Shown: positions 1 to 8,655 of the stretch, one piece after another
How positions within the stretch are numbered: the stretch's first letter is position 1
How the letters are laid out: each line of letters starts with the position of its first letter
Assembly (NCBI RefSeq): GCF_024343575.1
Contig: NZ_RJUA01000001.1
Span: 496,001 to 560,000, forward strand
DNA length: 64,000 nt
DNA from: Lacihabitans sp. LS3-19
GTDB taxonomy: Bacteria > Bacteroidota > Bacteroidia > Cytophagales > Spirosomataceae
Direction: 5' to 3'
Translations under genes and position numbers: made by a program
Notes under the pieces: model-generated
Databases searched by the model: none
The model's input: the letters and a program-made list of their open reading frames with translations, nothing else
Told to the model about the DNA's origin: nothing

Positions 1-141
1 AAGACTAACCTCTGAAAAATCTGCAGGGCCAAGCCATCTGCCTAAAAGAAGGTTAATAGCATAGTTGCCTGCATTTACTATAAGGGTACTTGCGAACAGA
101 AAACTAGCATCAGTTATAAGTGCCTTGCTTTTAATATGCAT
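1..141 (-). CDS. Polysaccharide flippase-like membrane protein, N-terminal part
   Basis: Partial gene that runs off the left edge; only the first 47 codons are present. The start is the ATG whose complement lies at 139-141. The visible protein opens with a short charged head, then a hydrophobic helix containing FLFASTLIVNAGNYAINLLL, then GRWLGPADF. That pattern is typical of the N-terminus of Wzx/MurJ-like oligosaccharide flippases, which move lipid-linked sugar units across the inner membrane. It lies 7 bases downstream of the STAS gene in the same direction, so it is probably the third gene of that operon, led by a receiver-glycosyltransferase. The family call rests on the N-terminus only. 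Confidence 0.6.
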   Translation of the reverse strand, partial: MHIKSKALITDASFLFASTLIVNAGNYAINLLLGRWLGPADFSEVSL

Positions 142-148
142 ACTTCAA

Positions 149-433
149 TTACTCAATAGTTATGACACTTATAGAAGAATTCAGTTTTGTTAGGTTAATT
201 AGATTTGCCAATTGACTATTTTTTTTGACTGAAATTGATAAGGTTTTACCAAATCCTAGCAAGATTTTTTGAGTTGTGGCTAATGCATTTATACCGGTAA
301 TGTCCGCCGTTCTTACGTTTACCATATCTATTGAGATAGATTCTTTTTTTAATGCGTCTACGTTAAGAACCTTTTTCCACTTTAATGCTTCTTCTGTAGA
401 AAAATCGCCTGAAATATTAATTTGATGAGCCAT
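149..433 (-). CDS. STAS-domain protein (anti-sigma-antagonist-like)
   Basis: A 94-residue protein made of little more than one STAS domain. It has the N-terminal INISGDF strand, then SIDMVNVRTADITGINALATTQKIL, which matches the usual STAS pattern of a hydrophobic strand ending in D, a Ser/Thr-rich loop and a helix. STAS proteins act as phospho-switchable partners of anti-sigma kinases or as small binding modules (MlaB, SpoIIAA). It sits 3 bases after the receiver-glycosyltransferase gene and 7 bases before the flippase gene, so the three are almost surely co-transcribed. No anti-sigma factor or sigma factor is visible nearby, so it may be an adaptor for polysaccharide synthesis. That role is inference. 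Confidence 0.75.
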   Translation of the reverse strand: MAHQINISGDFSTEEALKWKKVLNVDALKKESISIDMVNVRTADITGINALATTQKILLGFGKTLSISVKKNSQLANLINLTKLNSSISVITIE

Positions 434-436
434 TTT

Positions 437-1573
437 TTAATAGTTTCTTACAATTGTTAATAATTGATTAAATATTTTCAAAGAATCTTTAAATGAAAGC
501 TTAGAGCCATCCTCGTGAATCCATCTCTTCAATGGTTGCTCGCAAATAACCTGTAATACTTTGTCTTTTCCGAAGAATTTTTTCATCCTTAAAAACAACT
601 CGACATCAAAAATCCAACGGGTTAGAAATGGTTCATTGAAAAGGTTTTCTGCGACGTCCCTCGTAAAAATTTTTGCACCACATTGCGTATCCTGAAACTC
701 CATTCCTAGAATTTTTCTGATAATAAAATTGATACCTTTACTAATAAATCCCCTCGAAGATTGCTTTATTATTTGAGCCCCCATTCTACTTATTCTTGAC
801 CCAGCCACCAATTTAAAATCTGAATTTGAAATGGTGGACGCTAAGTCCTCAAAATCATCAAAATTGGTAGATAAATCCGCATCCAAAAATCCAATATAAT
901 CCAGACTTGGGTCTTTTATTAGATGAAGGACACCTTGCCTAACAGCTTCCGCTTTACCTCCATTTTGAACACAATCATATACAGTAATTGTGTTTTTATG
1001 CTCTTTTTCGAAAGATTTTAAAACTTCTAGGGTGCCATCTGAGCTACCATCATTAACAAAACAAAGCATGTAACCATGATTGTTGTTGATAAAATGTGCA
1101 AAGTCCTTTGTTTTAAGTCTAGATTCTTCATTATAGCACGGAATAACCACTCCAATACCATTTTTTTTCAAAATTCCCGAAGATTTTGAAGAATCATTAT
1201 CTCCAACCAAAATTGGAATTTTCAAAAGTCTTTTGACTCTTACTGCTACTTCGTTTAATCCAACTGGTTTTTCTATGTAATCATCCGCACCTAAATTAAA
1301 AGCCTCGAGGATGGTTTTTTCTTCATCATTACCAGACATTATAATAATCGGAATTTCAGATTTCATAATTGTCCTGATATGCTTTATAACTTCAAACCCC
1401 GATTTTTCGGGCATATTTAAATCTAAAATAGCAAGATCTGGCTTATGTTCGTTAAAAAAATCAATTGCTTGCTGCCCATCAATTGCTCCAAAAACCTCAA
1501 ACCCTACTTCTTCAAGTTTGTGTTTTAATGATTTTAGAATAATTGGTTGGTCATCGGCTGCCAATATTTTCAT
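437..1573 (-). CDS. Response-regulator receiver fused to family 2 glycosyltransferase
   Basis: A 378-residue fusion. Residues 1-118 form a complete CheY-like receiver: acidic pair D7/D8, phospho-acceptor D51 in ILDLNMP, S80 and K102 in EKP, so it should be phosphorylatable. After a linker of about 20 residues, residues 139-378 are a GT-A family 2 glycosyltransferase of the dolichyl-phosphate-sugar-synthase-like type, with VVIPCYNEE, NDGSSDGT (174-181), the metal-binding DAD at 231-233 and a QCGAK motif. There are no membrane helices. It probably transfers a sugar to a lipid or polysaccharide intermediate at the cytoplasmic face under phosphorylation control. It heads a leftward operon with STAS and flippase genes and is divergent from two hybrid kinases, the obvious candidate phosphodonors. 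Confidence 0.85.
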   Translation of the reverse strand: MKILAADDQPIILKSLKHKLEEVGFEVFGAIDGQQAIDFFNEHKPDLAILDLNMPEKSGFEVIKHIRTIMKSEIPIIIMSGNDEEKTILEAFNLGADDYIEKPVGLNEVAVRVKRLLKIPILVGDNDSSKSSGILKKNGIGVVIPCYNEESRLKTKDFAHFINNNHGYMLCFVNDGSSDGTLEVLKSFEKEHKNTITVYDCVQNGGKAEAVRQGVLHLIKDPSLDYIGFLDADLSTNFDDFEDLASTISNSDFKLVAGSRISRMGAQIIKQSSRGFISKGINFIIRKILGMEFQDTQCGAKIFTRDVAENLFNEPFLTRWIFDVELFLRMKKFFGKDKVLQVICEQPLKRWIHEDGSKLSFKDSLKIFNQLLTIVRNY

Positions 1574-1622
1574 ATTATGTAAATTAGATTTTGTTTATTT
1601 GTAGTCAAAAACTGTACCATTA

Positions 1623-2375
1623 ATGCCTTTTACATTGTCGCATGTCGTGGCTGTACTACCTTTTCGCCATCAAGTTAGGAAGTATTTTTCAATTTCCGGA
1701 TTAATTATGGGGAGCATGGCTCCTGATTTTGAATTTTTCCTTCGAAACACATTATACGGTATTTGGGGACATACATTTAAAGGCATTTTCTTTTTTGATT
1801 TGCCTATTTCAATATTACTCTGTTTAATTTTTCACTATTGGGTACGTGACAAATTGATATTATTTAGTCCTAATTTCATAAAATCAAGGTTTATCGACTA
1901 TTTAGGTTTTGACTGGACTGATTACTTAAAGTCTCATTTAATAAAAGTTATTTTCTCTGTTTTAGTTGGAATTTTGACTCATTTTGTTTGGGATAACATA
2001 ACACATGAACCAAATTATGTATCACCATTTTACTTGTCTTTTTTGAGTGAGAATCTTTATTTTAAGAATTTTTCGATGCCTGTCTATTTATTTTTGCAAA
2101 TTCTTAGTTCAATTCTTGGTTTGGTAGGATTTTTGCTAGTAATTTTTAGGCTACCTATGAAAAATTTAAAATCTGAAAACAACCAAAATCATACAAATAG
2201 ATTTTGGGCTTTAGTTATTCTATTTTCTTCGATAATTTTTACTTTTAGATATTTGATAGGTATTCCTGATGAAAAACCAATTGGACAGTTTATAGTCATA
2301 TCAATAGGTTCTAGTTTGTATGCTTTAACGCTAGTTTCGATATTTTATCCGAAAAAACATGAAAGTCCTTTTTAG
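1623..2375 (+). CDS. DUF4184 family membrane protein
   Basis: A 250-residue integral membrane protein. The opening MPFTLSHVVAVLPF, followed by a PDFEFFLRN segment, is the signature of DUF4184, a family with conserved His and Asp residues and several hydrophobic helices; five or six membrane segments can be counted. The function of the family is unknown; the His/Asp-rich start recalls membrane metal-dependent hydrolases. It begins 50 bases from the divergent receiver-glycosyltransferase gene. Its last 17 bases overlap the start of the TPR gene in another frame, so translational coupling in a rightward operon is likely. Confidence 0.8.
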   Translation: MPFTLSHVVAVLPFRHQVRKYFSISGLIMGSMAPDFEFFLRNTLYGIWGHTFKGIFFFDLPISILLCLIFHYWVRDKLILFSPNFIKSRFIDYLGFDWTDYLKSHLIKVIFSVLVGILTHFVWDNITHEPNYVSPFYLSFLSENLYFKNFSMPVYLFLQILSSILGLVGFLLVIFRLPMKNLKSENNQNHTNRFWALVILFSSIIFTFRYLIGIPDEKPIGQFIVISIGSSLYALTLVSIFYPKKHESPF

Positions 2376-4398
2376 GGTAAGTTTTTTTCTTTTCTTTTTC
2401 CAAACTATTTCTTTGGCCCAGAACCCTATGGAAAGTGGGTTTGAAATGCTTGAAAAAGGAGAGTTTAAAAACGCTACGGTTTTTTTTGAAAACTATCTTA
2501 AAATAGACCCCCAAAACCCAACCGCTCAACTCTGTTATGGAAGAGGTTTGGGCTTGTCTGGAAATGCAGACAAAGCTCTGTTGATATTTGAAGAGCTTAG
2601 AAAAAAAAGCCCAGAAAGTTATGAAGTAGCTTTAAATATAGCTGAAGCATATATGTGGAATAAAGACTTTTTAACTGCAAAAAGTAACTATGAAACACTC
2701 GTAAAAAAAGACTCCTCGAGCTTTTCCGCCAATTTAGGTCTAGCCAATGCAAATTCAGAACTAAAGGATTATGATGCCGCTTTGAAGTACATAGGGAAAG
2801 CTCTCCAAATACAGCCCACAAATGCCAATGCACTTACTAGTCAAAAATACATGTATTTGGGAAAATCAGCCGCTATGATGGGTATAGGGAATAGAGATGA
2901 ATCCGAAATGCTTTTAATGAAAATTTTAGAAAATAACCCTGAAGATGAAGATGCAATTATAAATATTGCTACACTATATTCAATAATGAGTAAATATGAG
3001 GAGTCTCTGGTCAATTATAACAAATTGTTGACCTCAAGTACAAAAAAAGTAGACGCTGCCATTGGAATCGCCCATGTAAAAAACAAACAAAAAAAGAATT
3101 CGGAGGCCTTGGAATGGATGCAGAAGGCTATTAGTCTGTCAGATACGAGCACCTCTTTCAAAGCTCAAATGGGGTACGTTGATGCCCTTGGCTGGAACAA
3201 AAGATTCAAGGAAGCATTTGCAAAAATTTCTGAATTAGAGATAGCTTTTCCTAAGGAAAAAGAAGGTACTTTGGCTGCAAGGGGTAGAATTGGTATTTGG
3301 AGCAAAGGTTTTAAAGTTGGGGCTAGTTATTATTTAAAATTATTGGAAATAAGTCCGAAGTCATTCGAAGGAAACTTGGGTTTTGCTGACGCCAACCATG
3401 CTATGGGAATGGATAATAAATCATTTGAGTATGTCAGAAAAACATTAGGATATTATCCGAATCAAATTGATGCCACACAGTTTTTAAATAGGCTATATAT
3501 GGGCCATGACCCCAATTTTACGCCAAAAGTATTTTTCAGCAAAGACAATGGAGGCAATGCCTCTCAAAACATTTCGCTAAAAGGGTCTATTGACCCTTCA
3601 GCATTAACCAATACTTTTATACAATATTATCAAAGAGAAGTATATAATATCAATCAAGAAAAAGCCGACAGAAATTCTATAATAGTAAAGCAAGTAACCG
3701 TTGGGGCTTCAAAAAGGCAAAATGGTTTTTTGAAATATGGAGGAGCTTTGTCTTTAATTCAAGCTCCCGTTGGAAATTCTCTTGTGACAGACATCAATAC
3801 AGAATGGAAAGCAGGCAAGTACCAAATTATTGAATTAAATTATAGGGGTGAACTGCAAACTTTTAATGCTGACCTCATAAATCAAAATCTGAAACAAAAA
3901 AACCTAAACTTAAATTATAATCTGTTTTTACCAAGCAAAATTGGCCTTTATAGCCAACTTATTCATACTAATATTTCAGATGGGAACAATAGAAATTTAA
4001 TTTTTGCTTCCCTTTATTATTTGGCTCTCGAAGCTCCAGTTCTTAAGTTTGGTGTAAATTATGGTGGCTTCGGCTTTAAAAACCAAGTTCCATTATTATA
4101 CTTCAGCCCAGATAAGTTTCGAAACTACGAAGTTTTTGTAGCTGCAGAAAACTTAGGAAAGCCGAAAACTAAATTTATTTATCAGGCCACGATTGCAAAA
4201 GGGTTCCAAAAAATTTCGTCAGAAAAGTACCAAGGAATATATCGATTTGATATAAAGAGTGGTCTGAAAATTACACCTAGAATCCACGCATTATTGTACT
4301 ATTTAAAATCAAATTCGGCTGGGTCAAGTGTTCAGGGATTTACTTATAGTGAATGGGGAATAAATGCAGGTTGGATAATCAATAAACATACTTTTTAA
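2359..4398 (+). CDS. TPR protein with C-terminal outer-membrane barrel-like domain
   Basis: A 679-residue exported protein. The first 20 residues are a signal peptide ending at SLAQ. Residues of about 25-380 are a series of TPR-like helical repeats (for example NPTAQLCYGRGLGLSG, NLGLANANSELKDYDAALKYIGKAL). From about 390 to the end, alternating amphipathic strands suggest an outer-membrane beta-barrel, resembling the YaiO-type barrel. The TPR-plus-barrel layout is that of exopolysaccharide exporters such as PgaA and BcsC, although no sequence match to them is claimed. It is in an operon with DUF4184 upstream (17-base overlap) and H-NOX 12 bases downstream. With the glycosyltransferase and flippase on the other strand, a role in polysaccharide secretion is a reasonable inference. 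Confidence 0.7.
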   Translation: MKVLFRVSFFLFFFQTISLAQNPMESGFEMLEKGEFKNATVFFENYLKIDPQNPTAQLCYGRGLGLSGNADKALLIFEELRKKSPESYEVALNIAEAYMWNKDFLTAKSNYETLVKKDSSSFSANLGLANANSELKDYDAALKYIGKALQIQPTNANALTSQKYMYLGKSAAMMGIGNRDESEMLLMKILENNPEDEDAIINIATLYSIMSKYEESLVNYNKLLTSSTKKVDAAIGIAHVKNKQKKNSEALEWMQKAISLSDTSTSFKAQMGYVDALGWNKRFKEAFAKISELEIAFPKEKEGTLAARGRIGIWSKGFKVGASYYLKLLEISPKSFEGNLGFADANHAMGMDNKSFEYVRKTLGYYPNQIDATQFLNRLYMGHDPNFTPKVFFSKDNGGNASQNISLKGSIDPSALTNTFIQYYQREVYNINQEKADRNSIIVKQVTVGASKRQNGFLKYGGALSLIQAPVGNSLVTDINTEWKAGKYQIIELNYRGELQTFNADLINQNLKQKNLNLNYNLFLPSKIGLYSQLIHTNISDGNNRNLIFASLYYLALEAPVLKFGVNYGGFGFKNQVPLLYFSPDKFRNYEVFVAAENLGKPKTKFIYQATIAKGFQKISSEKYQGIYRFDIKSGLKITPRIHALLYYLKSNSAGSSVQGFTYSEWGINAGWIINKHTF

Positions 4399-4409
4399 AA
4401 AAAAATTAT

Positions 4410-4949
4410 ATGAAAGGAATAGTATTTACAGAGTTTTTAGAGATGGTAGAAGAAGGATTTGGCTATGAAATGGTTGATAAACTATTGACCGAATCGGACC
4501 TCCCGTCTAAGGGAATTTATTCAGCTGTGGGTACATATCCCCATTCAGAAATTATCACCTTAGTGGTGAACTTGCATAAAAACACACAAATTCCTCTATC
4601 TCAACTTTTGGAGGCTTTTGGCGAATATCTTTTCAATTCATTAATGAAAGCATATGGTCATATATTTCAAAATGTAAATGATGCTTTTGCCATGCTATCT
4701 AGCATAGAAACATACATTCATGTTCAAGTTAAAAAACTGTATCCAGATGCTCAATTACCAACTTTTAAAGTAGAAACAATAAGTGAAAATCAGATAATAA
4801 TGTATTACACATCCGAAAGGAGCATGGGAGATCTTGCCATAGGATTGATAAATGGTTGTTTAAAGCATTATAATGAATCAGCCGAAATAGTAAAAGAAGA
4901 CTTAAACGAATCAGGAAGTAATGTGAAATTTGTGATTACTAAAAAGTAA
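4410..4949 (+). CDS. H-NOX haem-binding NO/O2 sensor protein
   Basis: A 179-residue stand-alone H-NOX (HNOB) protein. It begins MKGIVFTEFLEMVEEGFG, as family members do. The proximal haem ligand should be H104, in the segment ending HVQVKKLYPDAQLP. The haem-propionate-binding YxSxR motif is present as Y133, S135, R137. Bacterial stand-alone H-NOX proteins bind NO in the cytoplasm and control a partner histidine kinase or cyclic-nucleotide enzyme. Its TAA stop overlaps the ATG of the following hybrid kinase by one base (4949), the standard H-NOX/kinase arrangement. NO selectivity over O2 is usual for facultative bacteria but was not tested for distal-pocket residues here. Confidence 0.92.
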   Translation: MKGIVFTEFLEMVEEGFGYEMVDKLLTESDLPSKGIYSAVGTYPHSEIITLVVNLHKNTQIPLSQLLEAFGEYLFNSLMKAYGHIFQNVNDAFAMLSSIETYIHVQVKKLYPDAQLPTFKVETISENQIIMYYTSERSMGDLAIGLINGCLKHYNESAEIVKEDLNESGSNVKFVITKK

Positions 4950-7450
4950 TGGAAGGAAATCAAAAAATAGAAATGTTAGAACGTCGCTTCGAGCGAGAAA
5001 AGCTAGCTAGAAAAGAAGCCGAGCGTATTCTCGAACAAAAAGCATTAGAGCTCTACCAAGCTAATAATAATCTCCTAAAGCTAAATGAGAGCCTAGAAGC
5101 TCAAATAAAAAAAAGAACCGAAGACCTAAATTCAAGTAGAATTAGGTATAAAACTTTAGTTGAGTCTGCTAATGAAATTGTATTTGAAGTCGATAAAAAC
5201 TTTCAACTTTTATATGTAAATCCTGCGGCTTATCACTTATTGTTATATTCCGAAGATGAAATATCAACTATTACTTTTTTAGAACTTGTAGCCCCAACAC
5301 ATAAAGAAATTGTAAAAGAGTATATAGTAAACTGCCTCAAGAACAAAATAACTCAGGGTTATATAGAATTTCCAGTTCAAAAAAAGAACGGTGAAATAAT
5401 TTGGTTAGGAGAAAACTTCCAACTTGATTTTATATTAGAAAACGATGTTTTGGTTTTCAATGGGATTAAAGCAATGGCTCGTGACATCACAGACATATAC
5501 TATGCTCAGCTAAAATTAAAACTAAGTGAAGAAAAATATCGCCTAATAATGGAAAACATGGAGCTAGGCTTCATGGAAGTTGACTTAGAAGGAAAAATAG
5601 TCAGAGTTTATGATAGACTTTGTAAAATGACTGGTTATGAAGAAAGCGAATTAGTAGGTAAAATAGCTAATGAAGTATTTTTGACTGAAAAATATGTCTC
5701 CGTACTAAACCAACAAGACGAAAACAGAAAAAAAGGCGAAGTTGGAAGTTATGAGGTAGAAATGAAACGCAAAGATGGTTCATTGTTTTGGGTATTAATT
5801 AGTGGAGGACCAGTTTTTGATAACAAAGGAGAAATAATAGGTTCTGTAGGAATTCATTACGACATTTCAAATCAGAAAAAAATTCAACATGAATTAGCCA
5901 TAGCAAAAGAACTGGCCGAAGCTTCTCAAAGGGCCGAACAATCGTTTCTGGCCAATATGAGCCATGAAATTCGTACTCCTTTAAATGCCATTATTGGTAT
6001 GTCTCATTTATTGTTCGATACAAATCCCAGCCCTGAGCAAATCGAATATTTAGATATTGTTAAAAATTCAGCTAACTTCTTACATGCTTTGATATCAGAT
6101 GTGCTTGACATGGCCAAAATAGAAGCAGGCAAAGTAGAAATAAAAAGATCAGAGTTTGATATTATTGGTGTTTTACGGACATTGCATAAAACCTATGAAT
6201 TAAAATCTAGAGTTAAAGGTGTAAAAATATTACTAGAACTTGATCCAGACTTAAATACTCTTGTTATTGGTGATGAACTTATTCTAAATCAAGTATTAAA
6301 TAACTTACTTAGCAACGCTGAGAAATTTACAGATCATGGAAACATTACATTATCTTTGAAAATTGGCGAAAAATTAGATGAAAATATATACATTTTAAAC
6401 TTTGCCGTAAAAGACACCGGACATGGAATGGAGGAAGCAAAAGCTAAACTGGTTTTCCAAAAGTTTAAACAGATACATGAAAAAAACTCAATTAAGACCA
6501 AAGGGACTGGCTTAGGATTAGCAATAGTAAAAGAATTGATTGAGCTTCAAGGGGGAAATATTTATCTCGAAACAGAATTAAATATAGGGTCTACTTTCTT
6601 TTTTAATTTGCCATTCGAGGTTACTGCTAAGCCAGCTTCAAGAGAGACAAATTCATCATTAATTGAAGAATTTATTGATTTTGAAGAAAAAAACATTTTG
6701 ATTGCGGAGGACAACCCAATGAACTTTAAGTATTTAAGTACTTTATTGTCAAAATGGCGTATTAAGTTTAAACATGCACACGATGGAAGAGAAGCAATAG
6801 AATTATTAATGTCAGATACTTTTGATCTAGTATTAATGGATATTCAAATGCCTTATGTTGATGGCTACGAAACAACAGTTTTTTTGAGACAAACACCAGG
6901 GCCAAATCAGCATATTCCAGTAGTAGCACTTACAGCTTCTGCAATGATCATTGAAAAAAACAAAGCCAAAGATGCTGGCATGGATAACGTTCTAACAAAA
7001 CCCTTTACTCCAGATCAGTTAAAAAGAATTCTAGACCAATACTTAAATACAAACCGAAAAATAAAAATTGAAGATCAACCTATGCAAACTGAATATATTG
7101 ATGAAAAAATAAATCAAGAGATAGTTGATGCGTATTTTGGAAATGATAATAATTTCAAGAAAATTGTTTTCGAAACTTTTTTAGAAGAAATTGAATATCA
7201 AATCGAAGAATTCAAGGAATTTAATTCATCAGAGAACTGGGGTGAAATTGCAAAACTAGGTCATAAAATGAAACCCTCTTTCGCAATGGTAGGCCTTAAC
7301 AATACTGAAGCTCTTTTAAAAAGCATAGAGTCTGAAATTAAAGCAAATGGTATAAACGACCAAATAAAAAATAGAGCTAAATTATTCATTAATAATTTCC
7401 CTGAATTATTGAAATTAGTAAAATCAGAATATAATAACTTGAAAAATTAG
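4949..7450 (+). CDS. Hybrid histidine kinase (coiled coil, PAS, PAS, HisKA, HATPase, receiver, HPt)
   Basis: An 833-residue cytoplasmic kinase with no membrane segment. In order: N-terminal coiled coil (about 5-65), PAS 1 (about 66-185), PAS 2 (about 192-310), HisKA with phospho-acceptor H339 in MSHEIRTPLNAIIG, HATPase with NQVLNNLLSNAEKF, DTGHGM and GTGLGLAI boxes, receiver with D631 in LVLMDIQMP, and an HPt-like C-terminus with H772 in KLGHKMKPS. It therefore carries a whole phosphorelay and can pass phosphate to an external receiver. One-base overlap with the H-NOX gene indicates that H-NOX controls it. The receiver-glycosyltransferase encoded divergently is a candidate final acceptor. Confidence 0.93.
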   Translation: MEGNQKIEMLERRFEREKLARKEAERILEQKALELYQANNNLLKLNESLEAQIKKRTEDLNSSRIRYKTLVESANEIVFEVDKNFQLLYVNPAAYHLLLYSEDEISTITFLELVAPTHKEIVKEYIVNCLKNKITQGYIEFPVQKKNGEIIWLGENFQLDFILENDVLVFNGIKAMARDITDIYYAQLKLKLSEEKYRLIMENMELGFMEVDLEGKIVRVYDRLCKMTGYEESELVGKIANEVFLTEKYVSVLNQQDENRKKGEVGSYEVEMKRKDGSLFWVLISGGPVFDNKGEIIGSVGIHYDISNQKKIQHELAIAKELAEASQRAEQSFLANMSHEIRTPLNAIIGMSHLLFDTNPSPEQIEYLDIVKNSANFLHALISDVLDMAKIEAGKVEIKRSEFDIIGVLRTLHKTYELKSRVKGVKILLELDPDLNTLVIGDELILNQVLNNLLSNAEKFTDHGNITLSLKIGEKLDENIYILNFAVKDTGHGMEEAKAKLVFQKFKQIHEKNSIKTKGTGLGLAIVKELIELQGGNIYLETELNIGSTFFFNLPFEVTAKPASRETNSSLIEEFIDFEEKNILIAEDNPMNFKYLSTLLSKWRIKFKHAHDGREAIELLMSDTFDLVLMDIQMPYVDGYETTVFLRQTPGPNQHIPVVALTASAMIIEKNKAKDAGMDNVLTKPFTPDQLKRILDQYLNTNRKIKIEDQPMQTEYIDEKINQEIVDAYFGNDNNFKKIVFETFLEEIEYQIEEFKEFNSSENWGEIAKLGHKMKPSFAMVGLNNTEALLKSIESEIKANGINDQIKNRAKLFINNFPELLKLVKSEYNNLKN

Positions 7451-7517
7451 TTTTTTTCTAAACTTTAATTGAAAACAAAATACCCTATTATCAATTAATT
7501 GAAATAAAATATAATTA

Positions 7518-8654
7518 ATGAAAATACAGCAAAAAGTTAAATCAAGCGAAAATTGGGATACAACGAATACCACAGACGGGTTTCAGGCAGAATTGTGCCA
7601 AATAGTTTTGGTTTTTGGAGGAAAAACAAATATTAATGTAGACTTAATAAATGAATTAAAAAACGAATACCCAATTGCTCAAATAATATCAGCATCCACA
7701 TCAGGAGAGATTTCAAACTATGATTTTTTCGATGAGCAACTTTCAATTACTGCTATTCAGCTTGAAAATACACTTATTGATAGTAAAGTTGTCAATATAA
7801 AAGACTTTGAAAATAGCTTTGAGTTAGGACTGAGCTTATTTGCTCAAATCCCCAAAAATGGCCTAAAGTATATTCTCATAATTTCAGATGGCGGGCTTAT
7901 AAACGGCACTGAATTGTTAGATGGTATAAATAAAGAAAATAGTAATCAAATACTCATTACGGGTGGCTTAGCTGGAGATGGGGCAAGGTTTGAATCAACT
8001 TTGGTAGGACTTAATAATAACCTCGAAACTGGAAATGTTGTTGGCGTAGGATTCTATGGAGATAGTATTCAAGTGGGCCATGGTTCATTAGGAGGATGGG
8101 ACGAATTTGGCCCGGAACGGATTATTACAAAGTCTGAAAAAAATGTTCTATTTGAATTAGACAATAAAAATGCACTGGAACTTTATAAACAATATCTTGG
8201 AGCTTATGCAGAAGAACTGCCTGGTTCGGCATTATTGTTTCCTTTATCTTTAACCAGTGATGAATATGATTCAAAAAATGTCAGAACTATTTTGTCAATA
8301 GACGAAGAAAAACAATCTATGACTTTCGCAGGAAATTTGCCCATAGGTAGCAAGGTTAGATTAATGAAAGCTAATTTTGACAAAATTATAAGTGCCTCAG
8401 GCATGGCCGCAGAACAAGCAGCATCTTTAAATCTTAAAAACCCTGATCTTGCATTACTAATAAGCTGTGTTGGAAGAAAACTTATATTAAATGAAAGAGT
8501 GGAGGAAGAGATAGAAATTGCAAAAAATATTTTTGGAGAAAACACAGCTGTTGCTGGCTTCTATTCTTATGGGGAAATTTCACCCTTAGTGAAATCTCAA
8601 AAATGCGAACTTCAAAACCAAACAATGACCATAACCACTTTAAAAGAAATATAA
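7518..8654 (+). CDS. FIST-domain sensor protein (NosP-like candidate)
   Basis: A 378-residue protein covering FIST N (about 25-210) and FIST C (about 215-370), with SASTSGEISNYDF, ITGGLAGDGARF, the loop GHGSLGGWDEFGPER and AGFYSYGEISP near the end. There is no signal peptide, so it is cytoplasmic. FIST proteins are stand-alone ligand sensors encoded next to kinases; some, named NosP, bind haem and NO. Whether this one binds haem cannot be read from sequence; H188 in the GHGS loop is only a candidate ligand. It follows the first kinase by 67 bases. Its stop lies one base before the start of a second hybrid kinase that has no recognisable sensor domain, so that kinase is its likely partner. Confidence 0.85.
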   Translation: MKIQQKVKSSENWDTTNTTDGFQAELCQIVLVFGGKTNINVDLINELKNEYPIAQIISASTSGEISNYDFFDEQLSITAIQLENTLIDSKVVNIKDFENSFELGLSLFAQIPKNGLKYILIISDGGLINGTELLDGINKENSNQILITGGLAGDGARFESTLVGLNNNLETGNVVGVGFYGDSIQVGHGSLGGWDEFGPERIITKSEKNVLFELDNKNALELYKQYLGAYAEELPGSALLFPLSLTSDEYDSKNVRTILSIDEEKQSMTFAGNLPIGSKVRLMKANFDKIISASGMAAEQAASLNLKNPDLALLISCVGRKLILNERVEEEIEIAKNIFGENTAVAGFYSYGEISPLVKSQKCELQNQTMTITTLKEI

Positions 8655-8655
8655 G

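Noticed and set aside
1311-1604. A 97-codon plus-strand frame opposite the receiver domain
   Set aside because: It is fully antisense to a well-supported receiver with all catalytic residues and has no family features.
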